Shown here: in pieces, positions 1-6,372 of the stretch
How positions within the stretch are numbered: position 1 is the stretch's first letter
Layout: each line of letters opens with the position of its first letter
DNA from: an uncultured Clostridia bacterium
GTDB lineage: Bacteria > Bacillota > Clostridia > Oscillospirales > Oscillospiraceae
Reading direction: 5' to 3'
DNA: 9,888 nt
Assembly (NCBI GenBank): GCA_946006895.1
Contig: CAMFZO010000037.1
Coordinates: forward strand, 1 to 9,888
Program-made: the position numbers and the translations under genes
Notes under the pieces: model-generated
What the model was told of the DNA's origin: nothing
The model's database searches: none
Seen by the model: the letters and a program-made list of their open reading frames with translations, nothing else

Positions 1-1476
1 CTCTGGCGGCAGTCCTTCTTCTACGGCCTGTTTGCGCGGCTCCTGTGCCGCGACGCGGCGACGGAGAAGAGCGCTCTGCGGCGCGGCCTGGATCGTTGTA
101 ACGCCGCTCTGTGCCGCTTCGGGCAGAAGCTCATGCCCACGGTCCGGGGGAGCCTCCTCTACCGCGCCTACGGCGGACTGTTCCGCATGGGACGGGAGAG
201 CTTTTTCCTGGGACGCCTCTTTGACGGCGGTCTGACGGCGATTTTGCTTCTGCTCATCGCCGCCTATGCCCCCATTGACTGGCTCCTGCGGGACGTTCTG
301 AGCCTGAGCGCCATTGCCTCCGTCTGGGACGAGGCGCTGATGCTGCTGTGCTTCTGCTGGATCCTGCACTGCCGCGTCAATACGGCCTCTCCGCTAAAAA
401 GCGCTCTCAATCCGCTGGACCTGTACCTGAGCTTCTATCTGCTGGTGGGCGGGGCGCTGCTGTGGCTCACGTCGCGGTTCTGGGACATCAACATCACCGG
501 CTTCCGGGCATCCATGCAGTATATCCTGCTGTTCTTCCTGGTCACGCGGCTGCTGCGGGACGAGAGGGACCTGCGGCTGATGTACGACGCCATGGTCCTC
601 ATTGCCGCCGCCTTTGCCCTGCACGGCATCGCCCAGTTCGTCCTGGGGGTGGAGATCCCCTCCAACTGGCAGGATCAGGCAGAGACTGCCGTGCGCACCC
701 GTGTATTTTCCATTTTCGCCAATCCCAACATCATGGCGGCCTATATGCTGCTCTTTGCGCCCATGGCCATCGGCAGGGCCTACGACTGCAAAACGCCTGC
801 GGGGAAGGTGTTCTTCTGGTTCTGCGGCATCTGTATGTGTGTCGCCTGCCTGTTCACCATGACCCGTGCGGCCTGGATGGCTCTGGCGGTGGCAGCGGTG
901 CTGTTTGCCCTGATGATCGACCGCAAGCTGTTTATCCTGATGCTCGTGTGCGGGATCGCCGCCTGCTTCCTGCCCTTTGTGCGCAGCCGTATCGGCTATC
1001 TGTTCACGCCCCAGTTTGCCGAATCCAATGCCCGTGCCGGCCGTGCCAAGCGTTGGGAGACGGCCTTCGGCTACCTGGATGAAAAGTACGCCTGGCCCTT
1101 CGGCTTGGGCTACGGCATCTTCGGCGGCGCCGTGGCGGCCCAGAATCCCATTAACCCGGATTTCAACTATATGTATGTGGACAACTACTATGTGAAAATT
1201 CTGGTGGAAAACGGCATTGTGGGACTGACGGCGTTCCTCACCGCCGTTGCGGGGATTCTGGGTACCGGCCTGCGGAGTGTCGCCCGGTCCTACCGGCACG
1301 GCCTGAAGCCGCTGAGCGCCGGAATGTTCTGCGGCCTGTCGGCGATTTTGCTCCACAGCTTCTTTGAGAGCCTGTGGGAGGAACCCTACATGATGGCGCT
1401 GTTTTTCGCCGTCGCGGGTATGTTGATTTTTGTCGGCTTCCTCTGGAAGCCGCAGCAAAAGGAGGAGATTTCATGA
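1..1476 (+). CDS. O-antigen ligase/polymerase-like polytopic membrane protein (5' partial)
   Basis: The frame is open from base 1, so the gene begins to the left of the window. The first in-frame ATG (133) has no ribosome binding site, and the 44 codons before it read as plausible protein (LWRQSFFYGLFARLL...), so 133 is probably not the start. The visible 491 residues form a hydrophobic protein with roughly ten membrane segments. Wzy_C/O-antigen-ligase-like landmarks follow in order: FANPNIMAAY (about 715-744), TRAAW (862-876), RAKRW before a PFGLGYGIFGG loop (1042-1128), and DNYYVKILVENGIVGL (1180-1227). Family members polymerise or transfer undecaprenol-linked glycans on the outer face of the membrane; the substrate here is unknown. 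The last motif has Asp-Asn where many ligases have His-Asn. The stop codon overlaps the next start codon (ATGA, 1473-1476), which suggests translational coupling to the zinc-ribbon genes. The family assignment is fairly secure. Ligase versus polymerase cannot be decided from sequence. Confidence 0.82.
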   Translation, partial: LWRQSFFYGLFARLLCRDAATEKSALRRGLDRCNAALCRFGQKLMPTVRGSLLYRAYGGLFRMGRESFFLGRLFDGGLTAILLLLIAAYAPIDWLLRDVLSLSAIASVWDEALMLLCFCWILHCRVNTASPLKSALNPLDLYLSFYLLVGGALLWLTSRFWDINITGFRASMQYILLFFLVTRLLRDERDLRLMYDAMVLIAAAFALHGIAQFVLGVEIPSNWQDQAETAVRTRVFSIFANPNIMAAYMLLFAPMAIGRAYDCKTPAGKVFFWFCGICMCVACLFTMTRAAWMALAVAAVLFALMIDRKLFILMLVCGIAACFLPFVRSRIGYLFTPQFAESNARAGRAKRWETAFGYLDEKYAWPFGLGYGIFGGAVAAQNPINPDFNYMYVDNYYVKILVENGIVGLTAFLTAVAGILGTGLRSVARSYRHGLKPLSAGMFCGLSAILLHSFFESLWEEPYMMALFFAVAGMLIFVGFLWKPQQKEEIS

Positions 1477-2039
1477 TCTGCAGAAAATGCGGCAGAGAAA
1501 ACGAGCCGGAGGCTGTCATTTGCGGCGGCTGCGGCGCGTCTCTGGTCAAAAAGAAGAAAAACAAGAACACCCTTTCCGTGGTGCTTTGCCTGATCGCGGT
1601 GGTCCTGGTGGTGGCGCTGGCGGTGGTCCTGCTGCTGACTTCGGGTACAGGCGGAGCGGTTGAACTGCCTGTTTATGAGGCAAAGGCCCGGGATTTCGTC
1701 ACGGCCTACTACTTCAACGACATGGAGAAGCTGGAGGAGGTCTGTCAGTACGACCTCTACGGATACATGGAGAGCTGGCTGGATTTTGGTGAGATCTCCG
1801 ATTCCTGCACCGTTAAGACCGCCGGTATCACCGCCTGCACGGAGGATGCCGAGCTCAAGGGCTTTTCTGAGCGCATCAGCTATTACGGCGGCCTCGACGA
1901 CGTCACCGCCGCCTATGAGGTGACAGTAGAATATGAGACCCAGTGCGGCGGCAGAACGCTGTCCGGCACGGTTGCCGTTACCGTCGGCGAGATCGAAGGC
2001 GCCTGGTATGTCATATACTACGACGGCCTGACGAACTGA
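1473..2039 (+). CDS. Zinc-ribbon single-pass membrane protein, paralogue 1
   Basis: The protein has 188 residues. I chose the ATG at 1473, not the in-frame ATG at 1374 inside the upstream gene, because GGAGG at 1461-1465 lies seven bases before it and the zinc ribbon starts at residue 1. Cys3, Cys6, Cys17 and Cys20 form a CxxC-x10-CxxC ribbon that probably binds zinc. A lysine-rich stretch (26-31) and one membrane helix (about 33-57) follow, then a C-terminal domain of about 125 residues with Cys138-like spacing too sparse to be a second ribbon. The positive-inside rule puts the ribbon in the cytoplasm and the C-terminal domain outside. That outer domain begins helical and ends in beta strands (YEVTVEYET, TVAVTVGEIEGAWYVIYYDGL), a pattern that could fit an NTF2-like fold, which is inference. 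It shares the ATGA junction with the ligase-like gene. I do not recognise a function; sensing or scaffolding at the envelope is only a guess. Confidence 0.8.
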   Translation: MICRKCGRENEPEAVICGGCGASLVKKKKNKNTLSVVLCLIAVVLVVALAVVLLLTSGTGGAVELPVYEAKARDFVTAYYFNDMEKLEEVCQYDLYGYMESWLDFGEISDSCTVKTAGITACTEDAELKGFSERISYYGGLDDVTAAYEVTVEYETQCGGRTLSGTVAVTVGEIEGAWYVIYYDGLTN

Positions 2040-2067
2040 GAGACTGACGGAGAAAGGAGAAAACGGA

Positions 2068-2778
2068 ATGATCTGTCAATATTGCGGAAGAGAAATCGAG
2101 GACAACGCCACCTCCTGTGTCTACTGCGGCATGGAGGTGCCCGAGGAGAAAAAGCCGGAAGAACCGGCTCCCAAGCCTGAGAAAAAAAGCTCCAAGCTGG
2201 TGCCAATCCTGGCCCTGGTGCTGATCGTGGCTGTCATTGCGGCGGGACTGTACCTCTTTGTCTGGGGCGGCGACGGCGGAGAGAATACCGACGGCTCCGT
2301 GACCAGCACGCCCCGTCAGGAAATGCTGGACAGCCTGGAAAACTATAAGACCATCGGCGAGACCTTCGCCCGGAACGTGCTCCTGGGCAATGTGGACGCC
2401 ATCTGCGAGGCGACCTATCCTGAACTGCAGGACGATTTCCGGGAGCTTTTCAGCAACCTGGATTTCATCTTTGAAAGCTGCACAGTGACCGGCAGCCAGA
2501 CGGACAAGGTGCGCCGCGTGGATGTGCGGGCCTATGAAAGCGGCCTCTTTGAGGACTACGGCGTCACCGTGACCATGGACCACCTCTATCAGGTGGAGGT
2601 GGAATTCACCGCTGTCTATGAGGGCAAGGAGTATGGCGGGGCCATGGCGGTGCTGGTCATGGAGCTGGACGGCCAGCGCTATGTGGTCCAGGCGGGCCTG
2701 ACGGACATGGATGAGGAATTCTACCGGGATCATTTTGACCAGGGCGATTATTATTTCGACACCAACGGCGAGGAGTGA
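2068..2778 (+). CDS. Zinc-ribbon single-pass membrane protein, paralogue 2
   Basis: The protein has 236 residues. Its ATG follows AAGGAG at 2054-2059 with an eight-base spacer, 28 bp after the previous stop. The N-terminal ribbon uses Cys3, Cys6, Cys17 and Cys20, then a Pro/Glu/Lys-rich linker (24-43), one membrane helix (about 44-65) and an outer domain (about 80-236) ending in an acidic, aromatic tail. It resembles the preceding protein along its whole length: MIC..CGRE at the start, an (E/D)SCTV segment, YQVEVEF against YEVTVEY, and a GG...VAV-V.E--G--YV strand pair before a final G-L. A tandem duplication followed by divergence is therefore likely. The function is unknown. Such zinc-ribbon membrane proteins are common in Clostridia and are usually annotated only as hypothetical. 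The gene is the last of the plus-strand operon and is followed by a terminator hairpin. Confidence 0.8.
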   Translation: MICQYCGREIEDNATSCVYCGMEVPEEKKPEEPAPKPEKKSSKLVPILALVLIVAVIAAGLYLFVWGGDGGENTDGSVTSTPRQEMLDSLENYKTIGETFARNVLLGNVDAICEATYPELQDDFRELFSNLDFIFESCTVTGSQTDKVRRVDVRAYESGLFEDYGVTVTMDHLYQVEVEFTAVYEGKEYGGAMAVLVMELDGQRYVVQAGLTDMDEEFYRDHFDQGDYYFDTNGEE

Positions 2779-2790
2779 GCCTGACGTACA

Positions 2791-2826
2791 AAAAAGCAGC
2801 CTTCCTTTGGAAAGGCTGCTTTCTTT
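2791..2826 (+). terminator. Intrinsic terminator of the plus-strand operon (probably bidirectional)
   Basis: AAAGCAGCC (2793-2801) pairs with GGCTGCTTT (2814-2822), and TTCC (2802-2805) pairs with GGAA (2809-2812) around a TTT loop, leaving A2813 bulged. TTTCTTT follows on the plus strand, and a run of A residues (2790-2795) gives a U tract on the minus strand. The hairpin can therefore stop transcripts from both sides of this convergent junction. Confidence 0.85.
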
Positions 2827-2833
2827 AATGAGA

Positions 2834-2866
2834 CTCGGGCGCGCTGCGGTTTGCAGCGCGCCCGAG
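2834..2866 (-). terminator. GC-rich hairpin after the nuclease gene
   Basis: CTCGGGCGCGCTGC (2834-2847) and its exact complement (2853-2866) form a 14-bp stem with a 5-base loop, 11 bp beyond the nuclease stop. No U tract directly follows it on the minus strand, so it may block 3' decay or act together with the U-rich hairpin at 2791-2826. Confidence 0.65.
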
Positions 2867-2877
2867 AATCATTTCAA

Positions 2878-5196
2878 TCAGTCGTAGAGATTGGGATCGT
2901 TTTCCAGAAGCTCCTGGGCTTCCTTTGCGGCAACGGGATCCAGATAGCGGAAGAACACGGTAGCGATCTGCGCACGGGTCGCAGTCTCCTGCGGTGCCAG
3001 GCGGTTGTCAATACCGGTGATGATCTTCTCACCGATGGCCCACTTCAGAGCGCTGATGGCGTACTGGGTTACATCCTTGGCGTCAATGTAGGCGGCCAGG
3101 TTGCCCAGTGCGGTGGGCTCGCCGGCATAACGGTAGAGGATGGCGGCCAACTGCTCACGGGTAATGGGGGAATGGGGATCAAACTCCGTGTCCGAAACAC
3201 CCAGGACGATGCCCTGATCAGCGGCCCAGGCAACTGCGCTGGTGTACCAGCTACCGGTCTCCACATCCTCGAAGGGAAGTGCAAGACCCTTGGCACTGGG
3301 GGAACCGGCGGCGCGGTAGAGAATGGTGACGACCATGGCACGGGTGACGTTGCCGTCCGGGTCGAAGATGTACTCATTCTCCTTGCCGACGCCGTTCATC
3401 AGACCCTGATGGAGGGCATAGGCGATACCGGCACGGTACCAGGCTTCCTTCTCCAGGTCTGTATAGGAGGCGTAGAGGGGGCTGTCGCCGTAGGGAATAT
3501 CCGGGGAAGGCGCAACATAATTGGGATCCTCCACACCGCAGTTGACGCAGATACCGCCGGAGAAGCTGTGGCTCAGAGTATCGGTAAAGTCGCTGCGGTA
3601 GGAGTAGCCACACTTGCTGCAGGTGTGGAGGGTATAACCCGGCTGTGCGCAGGTGGCGCCGACCTTGGTGTCCACATAGGTATGGCTGCAGGAGGTCGTC
3701 GGCTCGGTTGGCTCGATGGGTGTGGTCGGTTCTGTAGGAACGGTGGGCGTGGTAGGATTGGTGGGATTGGTGGGCTCAGTCGGCTCCGTGGGCTCCGTGG
3801 GCTGCGAACCGCCCTCATTCAGGACGTAGAACTGGAAGCCGAAGTCCTGCTCGGTGCGCTTGCTGGTGCCCGCGTCATAGGCGGAGAACGCGGTCTTGTC
3901 AGCATACCATTCCAGATAGATATTGCCATAGCTGCCGGTCAGCTCAGAGCTGTAGACCCAGAACAGCTTGTCGGCGGCGTTGGCGGACTCTACAGTCCAA
4001 CTGCTCTTGCCGGTGCCGTCCAGATAGAGGTTATAATAGGTTTTGCCGTTGCTCTCGGAAGAAGCGACGCCGAGGGTCGTGCTGCCCTGAGTGAATTTGT
4101 AGCTGCCATCGGAATTTTTGGTGGCGGTCCAAATGATGGAAGTGTCGCTGGTAATGATCTTGTTGTTGGCGGCGGTCACATCCGCGCCGGCAACATAGTA
4201 ACCGGTCATTTCGCCCATCACAGCTTTGCCGTTGCCCTTATTATAGAGGATGACTTTCGCACCGCTGGACAGGCTGTCCGTCAGGACATACTCATTGCCG
4301 GTCACAGGCTGGGTGGGCGTGGTCGGCTGGGTCGCACCGTTGGGATTGGAGGGGGTGTTGTAACCTGCCGGAACGCTTGCGCCCAGCAGCAGGAAGGCCA
4401 GCTCGGGATAGTCCACAAAGACGTTGCGCACGCCGGTGATGGACTGGACAGCGTCATTGCGGCCCATCTCCCAGGTGTCAACCGGGTCTTCCTGCATCCA
4501 TTTCAGGAGCACAGCTCTGCTCTCCATGACGCCGCCGGTGCCGAACATATAGCTGGTGTTGCCCCAGCGGATCATATGCTGGAGCATCAGACGGGCGATG
4601 TCGCCGTGGAGGTTGTAAGTACCGTTAGATTCACTGTTGGGGTCGTAGTAACCGCTGCTCTCGCCATAGGCGGTGTTGCCGCGGCTGCCGTTTTCGGATT
4701 CGGCAGTGGGACGGAGCATCATGATGTCGTTCTCATCAGAGCCGCTGAGACCCTTACTGTTGGGCCAGGTATGCTCACGGTTCCAGCCGGAGCCCCAGGC
4801 ACTGTTCATGTTCTTTCCGGAGTAGAAAGAGGAGATCGTGCTGGTGTTCCCGTTCTCACAGTCGGTATACATATAAAGAGATTTTGTGCTGTCGTAAGAG
4901 GTGGTATAGCTCTGCTTGCCCTCGGACAGATTATGCAGCGCGGTGCCGAGGGGGCTGGCGTAGATGCTGGCGGCACTGCTGGAGGTGCTGCCGGAGAGGG
5001 AAGACAGCGTGGCGTAGCTGTAGCTGCCGGTGTAGTAGCTGCTTGCCTTGGTGGACGGGGAGGTGGCAAGGGTGCCGCGCTTGCCCCAGTTGGCCGTATA
5101 GCTGGCGGCGCTGGTGGTCAGCATACCGGCAAACAGCGAAACGACAATGGCAAGGACGATGACAAAGGATAATGCCCGGTTTGTGGTTCGTTTCAT
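2878..5196 (-). CDS. Secreted endonuclease I-family nuclease with SLH surface anchor
   Basis: The protein has 772 residues. The ATG at 5196 follows AAGGAG (5206-5211) at nine bases. A signal peptide (about 1-30, cleavage near TSA-AS) precedes an endonuclease I/NucM-type domain (about 60-275). Its landmarks are NREHTWPNSKG (139-149, probable catalytic His142 of a beta-beta-alpha metal site), NLHGDIARLMLQ (195-206), DPVDTWEMGRND (237-248) and RNVFVDYPELA (257-267). Family enzymes cut DNA, often RNA too, without sequence specificity and need a divalent metal. A Pro/Thr linker (281-299) leads to an unassigned beta-rich domain (301-461), then a PTE/PTN linker (464-501), a Cys-rich module (C503, C516, C526, C529, C550, C553) and three SLH repeats (about 575-632, 638-692, 697-753) with cores VTRAMVVTILYRAAG, ITREQLAAILYRYAG and ATRAQIATVFFRYLD. 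SLH repeats bind secondary wall polysaccharide, so the enzyme should be held at the cell surface. A role in scavenging nucleic acid or degrading extracellular DNA is inferred. It is transcribed alone. Confidence 0.93.
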   Translation of the reverse strand: MKRTTNRALSFVIVLAIVVSLFAGMLTTSAASYTANWGKRGTLATSPSTKASSYYTGSYSYATLSSLSGSTSSSAASIYASPLGTALHNLSEGKQSYTTSYDSTKSLYMYTDCENGNTSTISSFYSGKNMNSAWGSGWNREHTWPNSKGLSGSDENDIMMLRPTAESENGSRGNTAYGESSGYYDPNSESNGTYNLHGDIARLMLQHMIRWGNTSYMFGTGGVMESRAVLLKWMQEDPVDTWEMGRNDAVQSITGVRNVFVDYPELAFLLLGASVPAGYNTPSNPNGATQPTTPTQPVTGNEYVLTDSLSSGAKVILYNKGNGKAVMGEMTGYYVAGADVTAANNKIITSDTSIIWTATKNSDGSYKFTQGSTTLGVASSESNGKTYYNLYLDGTGKSSWTVESANAADKLFWVYSSELTGSYGNIYLEWYADKTAFSAYDAGTSKRTEQDFGFQFYVLNEGGSQPTEPTEPTEPTNPTNPTTPTVPTEPTTPIEPTEPTTSCSHTYVDTKVGATCAQPGYTLHTCSKCGYSYRSDFTDTLSHSFSGGICVNCGVEDPNYVAPSPDIPYGDSPLYASYTDLEKEAWYRAGIAYALHQGLMNGVGKENEYIFDPDGNVTRAMVVTILYRAAGSPSAKGLALPFEDVETGSWYTSAVAWAADQGIVLGVSDTEFDPHSPITREQLAAILYRYAGEPTALGNLAAYIDAKDVTQYAISALKWAIGEKIITGIDNRLAPQETATRAQIATVFFRYLDPVAAKEAQELLENDPNLYD
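3694..3807 (-). repeat. 9-bp tandem repeat encoding a PTE/PTN linker
   Basis: Within the nuclease gene, codons 464-501 repeat Pro-Thr-Glu or Pro-Thr-Asn triplets, giving imperfect 9-bp DNA repeats such as GTGGGCTCC on the plus strand. The encoded segment is a flexible linker between the unassigned domain and the Cys-rich module. Repeat number is likely to vary between strains. Confidence 0.75.
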
Positions 5197-5211
5197 AGCG
5201 AATATCTCCTT

Positions 5212-5432
5212 CTGTTAGGTTACACTTCGGATCATGCCCGCAGGGATCGCCACGCTGCGGCAGAAACCGGCGGACTGACAGCGCGATTCTGCAAAACCGC
5301 CGCCATGGGATCCGGGCGTGATCGCAAAGTGCATTTCCGTAGGCGCGTCGGGCCGCAGCCACGGAGGGCGCAGAGGTTTTGCCGAACGGTGCGAAGGTCT
5401 CCCGTCGCGGCAAAGCAAATGCGCTTTATTTA
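5212..5432 (-). ncRNA. Candidate structured 5' leader of the nuclease mRNA
   Basis: About 235 nt separate a probable promoter (TATAAT complement at 5439-5444) from the nuclease ATG, and I see no convincing gene in it. The stretch is GC-rich and can fold: 5287-5298 (TTCTGCAAAACC) pairs with 5375-5386 with one mismatch; 5337-5344 pairs with 5358-5364 (CCGT-a-GGC with GCCACGG, one bulge); 5238-5243 pairs with 5255-5260 (CCGCAG/CTGCGG); and 5268-5273 can pair with 5297-5302 (CGGCGG/CCGCCG), partly competing with the first helix. It could be a regulatory leader, a small RNA or a dispersed intergenic repeat. It does not match a riboswitch class I can name. A 67-codon open frame (5215-5418) spans it but has no ribosome binding site or recognisable domain. 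Confidence 0.4.
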
Positions 5433-5438
5433 CTGCAT

Positions 5439-5444
5439 ATTATA
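5439..5444 (-). promoter_or_regulatory. Probable -10 element for the nuclease gene
   Basis: The minus strand reads TATAAT exactly, in a short AT-rich island between GC-rich leader and terminator sequence. The -35 region at the expected spacing is only a T-run (about 5461-5466), so the -35 match is weak. Transcription would start near 5432. Confidence 0.5.
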
Positions 5445-5533
5445 ATACCATAGAATATTCAAAAAAGGAAGTCTGAAAGAGAGATATTTTAGAAAAAATT
5501 ACAAATCTCACCGGCAGCGGAAGAAATCAGAGG

Positions 5534-5566
5534 AAAAAAGCAGGACCGCCGGGCGGCAGTCCTGCT
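5534..5566 (-). terminator. Intrinsic terminator of the gntR-ABC operon
   Basis: AGCAGGACCGCC (5539-5550) and GGCAGTCCTGCT (5555-5566) form a 12-bp stem with a GGGC loop. The one non-Watson-Crick position is a G-U wobble on the minus strand only, and an A-run at 5534-5539 gives a U tract on that strand. Both facts point to minus-strand termination, 39 bp after the permease stop. Confidence 0.88.
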
Positions 5567-5604
5567 GATGATTTGCCGGAGACGGGCTCCGGCGCGGAAA
5601 AGAA

Positions 5605-6372
5605 TCATTCCAGATTCAGGTGCTTGCGGAGGATCCGCTCGCTGAGGAAGAAGTACAGGGCGCTCAGCAGAGCCTCAAAGCCTGTTACGATGCCGAGGAG
5701 TGCATTGGGGGATTCAGCAAACAGCAGATCCATCATCTGCGAATCCAGTAAGCCGATGCCCACGATCATGACAATGACCTCCAGGGCCATGCTGATGCCG
5801 TAGTAGACCAGAACGGACCACAGGATCCGCTTGCTGCGGAACAGGTGTCCGATGCTGCAGGACAGATAGATCTGCAGGATCCCGGCGCACATGGAGAAGA
5901 ACAACAGCAGCACAATGAGGGTCAGCGTCAGGCCGCTGGGGAAGTCCATCCGCGTCAGCAGATTCTTCAGGAGGGTCAGCAGTCCGTCGACGCCGTCAAA
6001 GACCAGAATGACGGAGAAAAAACTGATGACGGCGGTGGCGGCGATGGTCAGGATGGCGGTGATGAATTTGGACAGCAGAAGCTGCCAGGGACGTACCGGC
6101 AGGGTGAACATCAGATAGCCCTCATCCCGCAGAAGACCGGAATAGAAGCGGATGATGGAGATGATAAGGGCAAAGGCACAGGCGGCGATGACCGCCAGAA
6201 TGAAGAGGGTAACGGTGGAGACGGTCAGGATCGTAGCGGCTCTGCCGTGCCAGTCCGCCGCCAGAGACAGACGGCCCAGGAGCGCAAAGGCGATGATGCA
6301 GGGCCAGACCAGCAGATAGATCTTCAGATTGGCCCGCAGGTCATATTTCAGCAGCTTACTCAGCACGGCCAT
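5605..6372 (-). CDS. ABC-2 type transporter permease
   Basis: The protein has 255 residues and about six membrane helices (near 17-35, 46-74, 102-126, 148-171, 183-209, 224-243). It has the RDEGYLMFTLPVRPWQLLLSK segment (82-102) between helices 2 and 3 that is typical of this Bacillota ABC-2 permease group. The gene overlaps the ATPase by 13 bp and should supply the membrane half of that transporter, probably as a homodimer. The ATG at 6372 lies only three bases after GGAGG. A GTG two codons later (6366) would sit at better spacing, so the exact start is uncertain. The substrate is unknown. Related YtrA-controlled transporters respond to cell-wall antibiotics, so export or membrane-stress relief is a reasonable inference. 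Confidence 0.87.
   Translation of the reverse strand: MAVLSKLLKYDLRANLKIYLLVWPCIIAFALLGRLSLAADWHGRAATILTVSTVTLFILAVIAACAFALIISIIRFYSGLLRDEGYLMFTLPVRPWQLLLSKFITAILTIAATAVISFFSVILVFDGVDGLLTLLKNLLTRMDFPSGLTLTLIVLLLFFSMCAGILQIYLSCSIGHLFRSKRILWSVLVYYGISMALEVIVMIVGIGLLDSQMMDLLFAESPNALLGIVTGFEALLSALYFFLSERILRKHLNLE

Noticed and set aside
133..135. ATG at 133 as the start of the ligase-like protein
   Set aside because: There is no ribosome binding site, and the frame stays open with plausible protein back to base 1.
1374..1376. ATG at 1374 as the start of the first zinc-ribbon protein
   Set aside because: It lies deep in the upstream gene without a ribosome site. The ATG at 1473 has GGAGG and begins exactly at the zinc ribbon.
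394..1458. A 354-codon open frame on the minus strand under the ligase-like gene
   Set aside because: Its Gln/His/Gly-rich composition is typical of antisense frames, it has no recognisable domain, and the plus strand has clear membrane segments and family motifs.
3694..3807. Short tandem repeats that could suggest a CRISPR array
   Set aside because: They are in-frame 9-bp repeats encoding PTE/PTN, with no spacers.
2851..5172. A 773-codon open frame on the plus strand, exactly opposite the nuclease gene
   Set aside because: It is a codon-bias shadow: its protein is Gly/Val/Ala-rich with no domain, while the minus strand encodes a signal peptide, a nuclease motif and SLH repeats with a good ribosome site.
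5215..5418. A 67-codon minus-strand frame in the nuclease leader (MLCRDGRPSHRS...)
   Set aside because: It has no ribosome binding site or domain, and its Pro/Arg/Ser-rich composition looks like translated GC-rich noncoding sequence. It is kept only as context for the leader finding.
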